Below are positions 25,371 to 33,416 of a stretch of 37,617 nucleotides of DNA, piece by piece. The DNA comes from Alphaproteobacteria bacterium (GTDB lineage Bacteria; Pseudomonadota; Alphaproteobacteria; Rhizobiales; Hyphomicrobiaceae). The position numbers and the translations under genes were made by a program. Where the stretch lies: positions 1-37,617 of the forward strand of contig JAGVSR010000088.1 in assembly GCA_019137195.1 (NCBI GenBank). The letters run 5' to 3'. Every line of letters starts with the position of its first letter. The stretch's first letter is position 1. The notes beneath the pieces are model-generated. The model saw nothing but the letters and a program-made list of their open reading frames with translations. It had not been told where the DNA came from and did not search any database.

Positions 25371-25754
25371 ATGAGAGGGTGGCAGATCGACAAGCGGCTA
25401 GAGATGGCCGGCGAAAAGGAGCCGGGCAAGGGTAACCGGGATTCGGACGGGGACGGCGAGGGCAAGACCGGCCTCGTCACCAAGACCCGTCCCAAGACAA
25501 AGAAGCCTGCGCTCTACAAGGTTCTTCTTCTCAACGACGACTACACGCCGATGGAGTTCGTCGTGCATGTGCTGGAAAAATTCTTCCAGAAGGGCCGCGA
25601 GGAAGCGACCCGCATCATGCTCCACGTCCACCATAAAGGCGTCGGAATCTGCGGCGTGTATACGTACGAGGTCGCAGAGACCAAAGTGACGCTTGTCATG
25701 GACTTCTCGCGCCAGCACGGGCATCCGCTTCAGTGCACAATGGAGAAAGAGTAG
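25371..25754 (+). CDS. clpS: ATP-dependent Clp protease adaptor ClpS
   Basis: Adaptor that delivers N-degron substrates to ClpAP. 127 residues: a variable charged N-terminal extension (about 1-45) then the ClpS core, [24 protein letters not shown], with the substrate-pocket Asn-Asp-Asp-Tyr-Thr segment, [31 protein letters not shown], and the end [13 protein letters not shown] at 25371 has GAGG at good spacing; ATG at 25404 would shorten the extension by 11 residues. It is followed 7 nt later by clpA, the usual operon. A structured leader lies just upstream. Confidence 0.97.
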   Translation: MRGWQIDKRLEMAGEKEPGKGNRDSDGDGEGKTGLVTKTRPKTKKPALYKVLLLNDDYTPMEFVVHVLEKFFQKGREEATRIMLHVHHKGVGICGVYTYEVAETKVTLVMDFSRQHGHPLQCTMEKE

Positions 25755-25761
25755 GTTCCCC

Positions 25762-28224
25762 TTGCCATCCTTCTCGAAGAGCCTGGAAACGGCATTGCAT
25801 CGCGCCCTTGAGGCCGCCAACGAGCGCAGCCACGAGTTCGCCACGCTCGAGCACCTGCTGCTCGCGCTGATCGACGACCGCGACGCGGCCGGCGTCATGC
25901 GCGCCTGCTCGGTCGATCTCGAGCGCCTGCGCACGCGGGTCACGACCTATCTCGATACCGAGCTCGGCTCGCTCGTGACGAAAGGCTCGACCGAGGCACA
26001 GCCGACGACCGGCTTCCAGCGCGTCATTCACCGAGCGGTCGTACACGTTCAATCCTCGGGACGCGAGGAGGTGACGGGCGCCAACGTGCTCGTCGCCATC
26101 TTCGCCGAGCGTGAGAGCCACGCCGCCTTCTTCCTGCAGGAGCAGGAGATGACGCGGTTCGACGCCGTCCAATATATCAGCCACGGTATCGCCAAGCGTC
26201 CCGGCATGAGCGAGCCCCGGAACCCGCGCGGCGTCGACCAGAGCGAGCAGGCGGAGCAGGCCGACGAAACCAAGAAGAGCGGCCAGGACGCTCTCAACAG
26301 CTACTGCGTCAACCTCAACAAGAAGGCCCACGACGGCAAGATCGATCCTCTGATCGGTCGCGAGCCGGAGGTGCTGCGGACCATCCAGATCCTCTGCCGC
26401 CGGCAGAAGAACAATCCGCTGTTCGTCGGCGATCCCGGCGTCGGCAAGACGGCCATCGCCGAGGGCCTGGCCCGAAAGATCATCCGCGGCGAGGTGCCGG
26501 AGGTGCTGCGCGACGCCACCATCTTCGCCCTCGACATGGGTGCTCTGCTGGCCGGCACGCGCTACCGCGGCGACTTCGAGGAGCGCCTGAAGGCGGTGAT
26601 GAAGGAGGTCGAGAACTATCCCGGCGCCATCCTCTTCATCGACGAGATCCACACCGTCATCGGAGCTGGAGCCACCTCGGGCGGCGCTATGGATGCGTCG
26701 AACCTCCTGAAGCCGGCGCTGCAGTCGGGTGCCGTGCGCTGCATCGGCTCCACAACCTACAAGGAGTACCGCCAGCACTTCGAGAAGGACCGCGCACTCG
26801 TACGTCGCTTCCAGAAGATCGACGTCAAGGAGCCGACGGTTCAGGATTCGATCGAGATCCTGAAGGGGCTGAAGCCCTACTTCGAGGAGTTCCACAAGCT
26901 CAAGTACACCAACGACGCCATTACGGCGGCGGTGGAGCTGTCGGCGCGCTACATCCACGACAGGAAGCTGCCGGACAAGGCGATCGACGTCATCGACGAG
27001 ACGGGCGCCTCGCAGATGCTGGTGCCCGAAGGCAAGCGCAAGAAGAAGATCACGGTGAAGGAGGTCGAGGCCACCGTCGCCACCATGGCGCGCATCCCGC
27101 CGAAGACCGTCACCAAGTCCGACGCCGAGGTCCTGTCGAACCTCGAGAAGGACATGAAGCGGCTCGTGTTCGGACAGGACAAGGCGATCGAGGGCCTGAC
27201 GGCCGCGATCAAGCTCGCTCGCGCGGGCCTGCGCGAGCCGGAGAAGCCCATCGGCTGCTACCTATTCTCGGGTCCAACCGGTGTCGGAAAGACCGAGGTG
27301 GCGAAGCAGCTCGCCAACCTCATGGGCGTCGAGCTGTTGCGCTTCGACATGTCGGAATACATGGAGAAGCACACGGTCTCGCGGCTGATCGGCGCCCCTC
27401 CGGGCTACGTCGGCTTCGACCAGGGCGGTCTCCTGACTGATGGTATCGACCAGCATCCGCACTCGGTGCTGCTCTTGGACGAGATCGAGAAGGCGCATCC
27501 GGATCTCTACAACATCCTGTTGCAGGTGATGGACCACGGCAAGCTCACCGACCACAACGGCAAGTCGGTCGACTTCCGCAACGTCATCCTGATCATGACC
27601 ACCAACGCGGGCGCGTCCGACATGGCTAAGCCTGTCATGGGCTTCAACCGCACGAGGCGCGAAGGCGAGGACACGGACGCCGTCAACCGTCTGTTCACGC
27701 CCGAGTTCAGGAACCGCCTCGACGCGGTGATCCCGTTCGCGGGGCTGCCGCCCGAGGTCATCGCCAAGGTGGTCGACAAGTTCATCTTCCAGCTCGAAGC
27801 GCAGCTAGCGGATCGCGGCGTCACGATCGAGATGAGCGAGGCCGCCACCAAGTGGATCGGCGAGATCGGCTACGACGAGAAGTTCGGCGCGAGGCCCTTG
27901 GCTCGTGTGATCCAGGAGCACATCAAGAAGCCGCTCGCCGACGAGCTCCTGTTCGGCCGCCTCGAGCATGGAGGAACGGTCAAGGTGGCGCTCGAGGGCG
28001 AGGGTCTGGATCGCAAGCTCGCGTTCGAGTTCATCGCCGCAGATCCGGCCGCCAAGAAGGCCAAGGCAGCGCGCGAGGAGGACGACGACGAGGGCGAGAC
28101 GCCCGAGACCGCGCTCGTCGACGCCACGCCGAGGAAGGCGCTGCCCGGCCCCAAGGACAAGAAGGAGAAGCCCGGGCGTCCCTCGGGTGCGGTGCCGACC
28201 GTGCCGCGCAAGAAGGACGAGTGA
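25762..28224 (+). CDS. clpA: ATP-dependent Clp protease ATP-binding subunit ClpA
   Basis: AAA+ unfoldase that feeds substrates into ClpP. 820 residues starting at a TTG (25762) so that the product begins (M)PSFSKSLE, the conserved ClpA N-terminus; the only upstream ATG in frame lies inside clpS. N-domain with two Clp repeats, D1 with Walker A GDPGVGKT and Walker B ILFIDEIH, D2 with Walker A GPTGVGKT and Walker B VLLLDEIEKAHPD, and a ClpP-binding loop around VMGF. A charged C-terminal tail of about 60 residues (poly-acidic DDDE followed by Lys/Pro-rich sequence) extends beyond the usual end and is longer than in E. coli. Co-transcribed with clpS. Confidence 0.97.
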   Translation: MPSFSKSLETALHRALEAANERSHEFATLEHLLLALIDDRDAAGVMRACSVDLERLRTRVTTYLDTELGSLVTKGSTEAQPTTGFQRVIHRAVVHVQSSGREEVTGANVLVAIFAERESHAAFFLQEQEMTRFDAVQYISHGIAKRPGMSEPRNPRGVDQSEQAEQADETKKSGQDALNSYCVNLNKKAHDGKIDPLIGREPEVLRTIQILCRRQKNNPLFVGDPGVGKTAIAEGLARKIIRGEVPEVLRDATIFALDMGALLAGTRYRGDFEERLKAVMKEVENYPGAILFIDEIHTVIGAGATSGGAMDASNLLKPALQSGAVRCIGSTTYKEYRQHFEKDRALVRRFQKIDVKEPTVQDSIEILKGLKPYFEEFHKLKYTNDAITAAVELSARYIHDRKLPDKAIDVIDETGASQMLVPEGKRKKKITVKEVEATVATMARIPPKTVTKSDAEVLSNLEKDMKRLVFGQDKAIEGLTAAIKLARAGLREPEKPIGCYLFSGPTGVGKTEVAKQLANLMGVELLRFDMSEYMEKHTVSRLIGAPPGYVGFDQGGLLTDGIDQHPHSVLLLDEIEKAHPDLYNILLQVMDHGKLTDHNGKSVDFRNVILIMTTNAGASDMAKPVMGFNRTRREGEDTDAVNRLFTPEFRNRLDAVIPFAGLPPEVIAKVVDKFIFQLEAQLADRGVTIEMSEAATKWIGEIGYDEKFGARPLARVIQEHIKKPLADELLFGRLEHGGTVKVALEGEGLDRKLAFEFIAADPAAKKAKAAREEDDDEGETPETALVDATPRKALPGPKDKKEKPGRPSGAVPTVPRKKDE

Positions 28225-28267
28225 TGAGTAGGCGTGGGTAGGCGCGGTCGCACCTACCCACGGTTAA

Positions 28268-28864
28268 TCATGCGAACCATACAGCGTTTTTGCGTTCAAA
28301 CTTGCGCATGATCGACGCTGCTGCGCTGGGGTGCTGGGTCGGTTTTAGGAGCATCTTCCAGAAAGCTGCATCAAACAGGTCGTGTAGAAACATGTAGCGA
28401 CAAGCAGAAATTAGCTTACCTCGATCCCATTCGTTCCTGCGCAACCTAACCTCGAAATGATCTTCAAGTTCATAGAAGGTGGGAACCTTCTTTTTCGTCC
28501 AACGATCATCCAAAAATGTTGCCAACTCGTCGCCGAGCTTCTCAGTTACATTGAAGTAGTTGCCAAACGGCTCGTGAAGCGTACTTCCTTGGTCGTGCCG
28601 AGGGTATACACGATCCTCCCAAGCATAGACGTAAGCGTCCGGCAATCGACCGCCGGCTCCTTCTGCCAAGCTTGCAGCCAGCACATTGAAGCGGGCAATC
28701 TCAAAAAGTTGCCTGCCAGTGTTTGACTCGAGCCCAGTCACAGCGAGCCGGCGCACAGCTTCCGAACGAGAGGGTAAGTCAATTTGGGCAGCGCGCCATG
28801 CATCGATGCGATCAAGCAGCTGCGCTTCTACCCGCATCTCAAAGCGGGTCGGCACGTCAATCAT
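28268..28864 (-). CDS. Ribbon-helix-helix N-terminal protein with unknown C-terminal domain
   Basis: 198 residues from the ATG at 28864, preceded by GGAGG at ideal spacing; in-frame ATGs further upstream (28882) lie within the presumed promoter. Residues 3-45 (VPTRFEMRVEAQLLDRIDAW ... LPSRSEAVRRLAVTGL) fit a CopG/Arc-type ribbon-helix-helix DNA-binding motif. The C-terminal 130 residues are aromatic and charged (PDAYVYAWEDRVYPRHD, TLHEPFGNYFNVTEKLGDELATF) and match nothing I recognise. Base composition is clearly AT-richer than neighbours and codon use is relaxed, indicating recent acquisition. A 6-nt-arm inverted repeat overlaps its -10 region, suggesting autoregulation. No toxin partner is adjacent, so this could be an orphan antitoxin-like regulator or a mobile-element remnant. 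Confidence 0.72.
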   Translation of the reverse strand: MIDVPTRFEMRVEAQLLDRIDAWRAAQIDLPSRSEAVRRLAVTGLESNTGRQLFEIARFNVLAASLAEGAGGRLPDAYVYAWEDRVYPRHDQGSTLHEPFGNYFNVTEKLGDELATFLDDRWTKKKVPTFYELEDHFEVRLRRNEWDRGKLISACRYMFLHDLFDAAFWKMLLKPTQHPSAAASIMRKFERKNAVWFA

Positions 28865-28881
28865 TGCAGCCTCCGTATTCA

Positions 28882-28924
28882 TTACGTTTTGTACGTAAAT
28901 AATACGGAACTCGCGATTCTGCAA
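28882..28924 (-). promoter_or_regulatory. Promoter with overlapping inverted-repeat operator
   Basis: Minus-strand TTGCAG (28924-28919), 17 nt, TATTTA (28901-28896). TTACGT (28882-28887) and ACGTAA (28893-28898), 5 nt apart, overlap the -10 region and end about 18 nt before the ATG. This is the standard geometry for a self-repressing ribbon-helix-helix protein. Confidence 0.5.
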
Positions 28925-28933
28925 GCGGCTGGA

Positions 28934-28970
28934 TTCGTCAACTCCCCCACTGCCGTCGTCAATGCAGCGC
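28934..28970. repeat. Imperfect direct repeat, copy B of the bolA 3' end
   Basis: Aligned with 29084-29120 this 37-nt stretch matches at about 32 of 38 columns, sharing TTCGTCA, CTCCCC, GCCGTCGTCA and TGCAG. It lies just outside the AT-rich ribbon-helix-helix gene, about 115 nt from the bolA copy. Confidence 0.55.
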
Positions 28971-29083
28971 CGTGAGTCGGAGTGAACGAGGTGCGAGCCG
29001 AGTGAAGTCCGACATCTCGGACGCTTTGAGCCCTGCCGGACCTCCTGCAAAGCGCTCCGCGTTCGTCGATCGCTCCGACCTAC

Positions 29084-29120
29084 TTCGTCACTCCCCGACC
29101 GCCGTCGTCAGCTGCAGAGC
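29084..29120. repeat. Imperfect direct repeat, copy A (bolA 3' end)
   Basis: This copy covers the last codons and stop of bolA. It is paired with 28934-28970. A gene-end duplication next to foreign-looking DNA resembles the footprint of site-specific integration or a local duplication. Confidence 0.55.
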
Positions 29121-29321
29121 ATGCAGGACATCGCCCATCTTCCCGCCGAAGGCGTCGTAGACGAGCTGGTGCTGGCGCACGCGCGGCAGGCCCTTGAACG
29201 CTGCCGAGGTGACGTGCGCGGCCCAGTGGTCGTCGTCTCCGGCGAGGTCGGTCAGCTCGACCGTTGCGTCGGGAAGCTTCGCCTTGATCAGGCGCTCGAT
29301 CTCGTGGGCGGGCATGGGCAT
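29088..29321 (-). CDS. bolA: BolA family protein
   Basis: 77-residue BolA/IbaG-type protein: IERLIKAKLPDATVELTDLAGDDDHWAAHVTS ... FKGLPRVRQHQLVYDAFGGKMGDVLHAL, covering the whole small alpha/beta domain. BolA proteins pair with monothiol glutaredoxins to handle [2Fe-2S] clusters and affect iron homeostasis and cell shape; the conserved His in the RVRQHQLVY helix is present. GGAG lies upstream; ATGs at 29321 and 29315 are both possible starts. The glutaredoxin gene often next to it is not in this window. Its 3' end is imperfectly duplicated at 28934-28970. Confidence 0.93.
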   Translation of the reverse strand: MPMPAHEIERLIKAKLPDATVELTDLAGDDDHWAAHVTSAAFKGLPRVRQHQLVYDAFGGKMGDVLHALQLTTAVGE

Positions 29322-29381
29322 GGGGTAGGGGCTCCGTAGCTTGCTGAGCGATGCGACTCGCCGCGGTTCTTCTACTCACGT

Positions 29382-29463
29382 CATGGCCGGGCTCGACCCG
29401 GCCATCCAGAGCAGCAAGTGAGATCTATCGTCTAGCCAGGGATGGCCGGGTCGAGCCCATCCA
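29382..29463. repeat. Inverted pair of palindromes (REP/BIME-like)
   Basis: ATGGCCGGG-CTCGA-CCCGGCCAT (29383-29405) is a perfect 9-bp hairpin. A second, partly degraded copy in inverted orientation, GGATGGCCGGGTCGAGCCC (29440-29458), follows 35 nt later. The pair sits between bolA and the yqeY-like gene, both on the minus strand. Head-to-head palindromic units are typical of dispersed bacterial intergenic repeats. Confidence 0.65.
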
Positions 29464-29483
29464 TGGAGTGGAGACGGGTTTGC

Positions 29484-29921
29484 CTACTTCAACGCGTCCT
29501 TCACCCAGCCGGAGGCCTTGCCGAAGTCCATCTGGCCGGCGAACCGCTCTTTGAGCGCCCCCATGACCTTTCCCATGTCCTTCGGGCTCGCGGCGCCGAG
29601 CTCCTTGACGAGCGCGGCTACCGCCGCCTTCGACGCAGCCTCGTCCATCTGCTTCGGCAGGTAGGCCTCGATGATCGCGATCTCGGCTTCCTCGACGGCC
29701 GCCAGGTCCGGGCGTCCGCCCTTGGTGTACTGCTCGATCGAGTCGCGGCGCTGCTTCACCATCTTGGTCATGACCGCCATCACGGCCGCGGTGTCGAGCT
29801 CCTTTTTTTGCTCGATCTCGGCCGACTGGATGGCGGCGTTGATGAGGCGCAGCACGCCGACCCTCGCCTTGTCGCCGGACTTCATGGCGGCTTTGATGTC
29901 GTCGTTGATCCTCTGGCGCAT
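29484..29921 (-). CDS. GatB/YqeY domain-containing protein
   Basis: 145-residue YqeY-type protein, all helical, related to the tRNA-binding tail domain of the amidotransferase subunit GatB. It is recognised from MRQRINDDIKAAMKSGDKARVGVLRLI, the RRDSIEQYTKGGRPDLAAVEEAEIAIIEAYLPKQM-type segment, and the GKVMGALKERFAGQMDFGKAS end. AAGGAG precedes the ATG at ideal spacing. Presumed role is RNA- or tRNA-related; not established. Divergent from carA, an association common in Hyphomicrobiales, where dnaG often follows. Confidence 0.96.
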   Translation of the reverse strand: MRQRINDDIKAAMKSGDKARVGVLRLINAAIQSAEIEQKKELDTAAVMAVMTKMVKQRRDSIEQYTKGGRPDLAAVEEAEIAIIEAYLPKQMDEAASKAAVAALVKELGAASPKDMGKVMGALKERFAGQMDFGKASGWVKDALK

Positions 29922-30344
29922 GGGCGCACTCCTTTGATTCGCTGCGGCTCATTTAGGACCCGGCAGGGGTCGGCGCAACCGGCCGGGCAGCCGCGTCGCC
30001 CCGACCGTCGCTTCCCTGGCAGAGGGACGCGGCCGGCGGTAGCATTACCGCAAGGTATTGCTCTCTATCTCTCGGCTGGCGCAGCTTAAATCCCTACTTC
30101 GCCGAGGGAGAGCGTCGGGGTGAGCGGGCTGCGTTCCAGCAAATTCGCTCTCGCGACCTTGGGCCGCGCCGCAAGATCCGGTGCGAAAACAATGCCTTTT
30201 CTGTCCGAGCGTTGACCTCGCACGCGCCATCCCCTAGGGTCCGCGCTCAACCACATCCCCGAGCCGGTCGGGCAGGCCTCGCGCGCACGCTGCGGCGAGG
30301 GACTTGCCGGGCGGGTTTGCGCGCGCGACCACGAGGACTTCCGC
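29922..30344. other. Divergent intergenic region between yqeY-like gene and carA
   Basis: 423 nt with no convincing gene. It contains a small hairpin AGCATTACC-GCAA-GGTATTGCT (30041-30062, one mismatch), and a relic of the common rhizobial repeat that reads CTCACCCC ... CTCTCCC on the minus strand (about 30092-30123). The carA promoter lies at 30212-30240 and the carA leader is about 100 nt. Confidence 0.5.
30212..30240 (+). promoter_or_regulatory. Putative carA promoter
   Basis: TTGACC (30212-30217), 17 nt, TAGGGT (30235-30240). The -35 is strong and the -10 is GC-shifted, as often seen in high-GC alphaproteobacteria. It is the only good pair in the gap. Confidence 0.5.
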
Positions 30345-31547
30345 ATGACCGCTCAACCCGCCCCCTGGACCGATACCGTCGAGACTGCCCGCCTCGTGCT
30401 CGCCGACGGCACGGTCATCTCTGGCGTCGGACTCGGCGCCACAGGGTCCGCGGTCGGCGAGGTCTGTTTCAACACCGCTATGACCGGCTACCAGGAGATC
30501 CTGACCGATCCCTCCTATGCTGGCCAGATCATCACCTTCACTTTCCCGCACATTGGCAACGTCGGCACCAACGCCGAGGATACCGAGACCTCGAACCTCG
30601 CCGCACGCTCGGGAGTAAGGGGCTGCGTGTTGCGCGCCGACGTGACGAGCCCATCCAATTATCGCGCAGCCGAGCATCTGGATCAGTGGCTGAAGGCGCG
30701 AGGCATCGTCGCCATCACCGGCGTCGACACGCGCGCGCTCACGGCCCTCATCCGCGAGAAGGGCATGCCGAACGCCGTTATCGCGCACGAGCCCTCGGGC
30801 CGTTTCGACATCGACAAGCTCAAGGCCGAGGCCAAGGCGTGGTCGGGGCTTCTCGGTCTAGACCTCGTTCCCGACGTGACGAGCGGGCAAAGCTACGGCT
30901 GGGACGAGACACGCTGGGTCTGGAACAACGGCTATGGCCGCAACGAGCATCCCGAGTTTCATGTCGTCGCCATCGATTACGGTCTGAAGCGCAACATCCT
31001 GCGCTGCCTTGCCTCTGCCGGCTGCAAAGTGACGGTCGTGCCGGCCACGACATCGGCCGAGGACGTGCTGGCCAGAGGCCCCGATGGAGTGTTCCTGTCG
31101 AACGGTCCCGGCGATCCGGCCGCGACCGGCAAGTACGCCGTGCCCGAGATCAGGAAACTCGTCGCCAGCGGCAAACCGGTCTTCGGCATCTGCCTCGGCC
31201 ACCAGATGCTCGGCCTCGCCCTCGGTGCGACGACCAAGAAGATGCACCAGGGCCACCACGGCGCCAACCACCCCGTGAAGGACTTCACGACCGGAAAAGT
31301 CGAGATCGTGTCCATGAACCACGGCTTCACGGTCGATCGCGACACGCTGCCGGCCGGCGTCAAGGAGACCCACGTCTCCCTGTTTGATGGCACCAACTGC
31401 GGCATCGCCGTCGAGGGCAAGCCCGTCTTCTCCGTCCAGCACCACCCCGAGGCCTCGCCCGGCCCGCAGGACAGCCATTACCTCTTCACGCGCTTCGTCA
31501 ACGAGATGCGCAGCCAAAAGGGCGTGGCGCCGAAGGCGGAGCGGTAG
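30345..31547 (+). CDS. carA: Carbamoyl-phosphate synthase small subunit CarA
   Basis: Glutaminase subunit that supplies ammonia to CarB for carbamoyl phosphate, the precursor of arginine and pyrimidines. 400 residues, normal length. The N-terminal CPSase small-chain domain has [25 protein letters not shown] and NIG/NVGTN; the C-terminal class I glutamine amidotransferase domain has the nucleophile Cys283 in GICLGHQ and the HHPEASPGP His-Glu pair. GAGGA precedes the ATG. carB is not adjacent; a ChaN-like gene follows on the same strand after 88 nt. Confidence 0.98.
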   Translation: MTAQPAPWTDTVETARLVLADGTVISGVGLGATGSAVGEVCFNTAMTGYQEILTDPSYAGQIITFTFPHIGNVGTNAEDTETSNLAARSGVRGCVLRADVTSPSNYRAAEHLDQWLKARGIVAITGVDTRALTALIREKGMPNAVIAHEPSGRFDIDKLKAEAKAWSGLLGLDLVPDVTSGQSYGWDETRWVWNNGYGRNEHPEFHVVAIDYGLKRNILRCLASAGCKVTVVPATTSAEDVLARGPDGVFLSNGPGDPAATGKYAVPEIRKLVASGKPVFGICLGHQMLGLALGATTKKMHQGHHGANHPVKDFTTGKVEIVSMNHGFTVDRDTLPAGVKETHVSLFDGTNCGIAVEGKPVFSVQHHPEASPGPQDSHYLFTRFVNEMRSQKGVAPKAER

Positions 31548-31635
31548 TGGTTTTTTCCGACGGGTGCGCCCGATCCGACCGCGCCCACCGAAGTCCACGT
31601 CTTCACAGTCTGGCACCGTGAGGAGCGAAGGCAAG

Positions 31636-32685
31636 ATGTGTGCGATCTCCTGCAGGCTGTTGCCCGCATTCGTGCTTCTTCTCCTTGCAGCAAGTGGAGC
31701 CTCTGCCTGCAAGTACGCGCCGGGGCCGTTTCTCAACGCGCTCGCGGCCGAGACGGCCGCATGCAGGAATGAGCTCTGCGGCCGCATCTATCCTACCGAT
31801 CCGGCGCGCCACACGCGTGACCGGTCGTCCTGCGGCAGCGATCCGTGGCTCATGCTCTCGCGCGACATGCGGGCCGCCATCGATTCCGGCGGCGTTGTGG
31901 TGCTCGGCGAGGCGCACGACAATGCCGTGCATCACAGGCTGCGGGCGAAGCTGGCTGACGGTGACGAGGTGCTGCTGAAGGGCACAAACGAAGGCGCTTT
32001 CGTTCTAGAGCAGATCCGCGCCGACCAGAGCGAGGGGCTCGCGCGCTTCTACGATCATGCGAAGGCCGGCGGCACTCTCGCCGACTTCAAGCGCGCGGTA
32101 GACTGGGAGCGCTCGGGCTGGCAGAAATACGACTACGATCCCTTGCTCGAAGCCCTCATCGCCTCGAAGCGCCCAATTCTTCCCGGCGACCCGCCGCGTG
32201 ACACGATCAAAAAGCTCGCCAAGGAAGGCCCGTCGGCGCTCGGTGAGGACGAGCGACAGCGCCTTGCGCTCGACAAGCCGCTCGGCGCGGCGGCGGACGC
32301 CGCATCGGCCGAGGAGATCGAGGGCTCCCATTGCGGCATGCTGCAGAAGGAGGCGGTTCCGAGGATGGCATTCGCGCAACGCTATCGCGACGCGAGCCTT
32401 GCCGACGCGACACTCGAGGCGGCAGAGGAGCATGGCGCTGCCATCCTCATGACCGGCAACAACCACGCGCGCTTGGACCGCGGCGCGCCTTGGTACATCC
32501 ACGCGCGTGCGCCGGATAAGAAGGTCGTCTCGGTGATGCTGATCGAGGTCGAGGACGGCAAGACCGATCCCGGGGCCTACATCCCGCGCGATCCGGACGG
32601 CCAGCCCGCCGCCGACTACGTCGTCTTCACCCCGCGCAACGACGCGCGCGGCGATCCGTGTGAGGGGATGCGGAAGAAGCAGTGA
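31636..32685 (+). CDS. ChaN-like haem-uptake/TraB-type protein, exported
   Basis: 349-residue exported protein of the ChaN/DUF399 family, whose characterised member binds haem and is linked to iron uptake. The ATG at 31636 follows AGGAGCG and starts a signal peptide (ISCRLLPAFVLLLLAASGASA); a Cys directly after ASA resembles, but does not fully match, a lipobox, so lipidation is uncertain. Core motifs are VVLGEAHDNAVHH (residues 88-100), typical of the fold, and a C-terminal ILMTGNNHARLDRGAPWYI. Several cysteines near the N-terminus could form disulfides. It follows carA on the same strand and ends 10 nt before a convergent gene. Confidence 0.85.
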   Translation: MCAISCRLLPAFVLLLLAASGASACKYAPGPFLNALAAETAACRNELCGRIYPTDPARHTRDRSSCGSDPWLMLSRDMRAAIDSGGVVVLGEAHDNAVHHRLRAKLADGDEVLLKGTNEGAFVLEQIRADQSEGLARFYDHAKAGGTLADFKRAVDWERSGWQKYDYDPLLEALIASKRPILPGDPPRDTIKKLAKEGPSALGEDERQRLALDKPLGAAADAASAEEIEGSHCGMLQKEAVPRMAFAQRYRDASLADATLEAAEEHGAAILMTGNNHARLDRGAPWYIHARAPDKKVVSVMLIEVEDGKTDPGAYIPRDPDGQPAADYVVFTPRNDARGDPCEGMRKKQ

Positions 32686-32695
32686 GCTGCGCCTT

Positions 32696-33193
32696 TTACA
32701 ACTCCAGCGACCGCTTCACCTCGAACACCTCCATGATCTTGCACCCGCGGTGGGGGCCGTCGCAGACGAAGGTCCAGCGGCCCTCGGTGTAGGTGTCACA
32801 CATCTTGACACCCTTGATCAGGATCCAGTGCCCTTCCTTGCCCTTGTGGATGGCGAGGATGTAGTGCGACCAGGCGTTGCGCGGCTTCTGCATCCAGGTC
32901 CACACCGACGGACGCTTCTTGCGCTCGAGGTGCATGAAGCTCTCTTTGAGCGTCATCGAGTAGCCATAGACGGCGAGTGCGGCCTCGACCTCGTCGGCAT
33001 AGGTGCCCTTGACCGCGAACTTGAGGTCGCCGGGCAGCTCACGGTAGGCGTTGATCGCCCGTTCGACCTTGCTGATGGGATAGCCGGTGATGGCGGACAG
33101 GACGTAGGGGCCGCAGAAGGCGACCCGGCCGGTGTCGTTCGACACCTCGTGGGTAGCGGTGGGGCAGCGTCCGAAGGGGGCCAGGTCGTCCAT
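32696..33193 (-). CDS. Small protein with C39-peptidase-like Cys/His/Asp pattern
   Basis: 165 residues from the ATG at 33193; a longer start at 33301 would translate through repeat DNA and is unlikely. No named family recognised. Residues Cys27 in AFCGPYVLSAITG, His122 in GHWILIKG and Asp133 in MCDTY follow the order and local context of papain-like C39 peptidases (CGxxAL..., H[FW]xx[IV]..., D). This suggests a cysteine-peptidase or transglutaminase-like fold. Other features are a His-rich SHYILAIHKGKEGH stretch and a basic C-terminus. There is no signal peptide. Such short solitary proteins also occur in phages. Activity is not shown. Confidence 0.72.
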   Translation of the reverse strand: MDDLAPFGRCPTATHEVSNDTGRVAFCGPYVLSAITGYPISKVERAINAYRELPGDLKFAVKGTYADEVEAALAVYGYSMTLKESFMHLERKKRPSVWTWMQKPRNAWSHYILAIHKGKEGHWILIKGVKMCDTYTEGRWTFVCDGPHRGCKIMEVFEVKRSLEL

Positions 33194-33228
33194 AAGGCAC
33201 ACGGGAGGCAGCGAGATTGGCGGGTCCC

Positions 33229-33328
33229 TTCCCCACGAGGGAGTGGGGAACAGCCGCGCGAGTAGCTCAGTCATACCGGCGCACCAGGGAACGGAGCCCA
33301 AGCGCCGGGCTCGGGCGCGCCGGTATGA
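33229..33328. repeat. Two adjacent strong hairpins (MITE/REP-like)
   Basis: TTCCCCAC-GAGGGA-GTGGGGAA (33229-33250) is a perfect 8-bp hairpin. TCATACCGGCGC (33271-33282) and GCGCCGGTATGA (33317-33328) form a perfect 12-bp stem enclosing an inner GAGCCC/GGGCTC hairpin. The second element looks like a small terminal-inverted-repeat unit of about 58 nt. It lies upstream of the peptidase-like gene. Confidence 0.6.
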
Positions 33329-33394
33329 TGCGCCAACTCTGCCGCTGCAACGGTTTAGAAAAAGTTAACGAGCGCTCCACGCCGGCGCATCGAG

Positions 33395-33416
33395 CCGGAC
33401 CGGGCGCGCGGTCCGG
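33395..33416. other. GC-rich hairpin at the end of a small gene
   Basis: CCGGACCG (33395-33402) and CGGTCCGG (33409-33416) with a 6-nt loop abut the stop codon of the small minus-strand gene. There is no immediate T-run, so it is at best a weak terminator. Confidence 0.35.
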
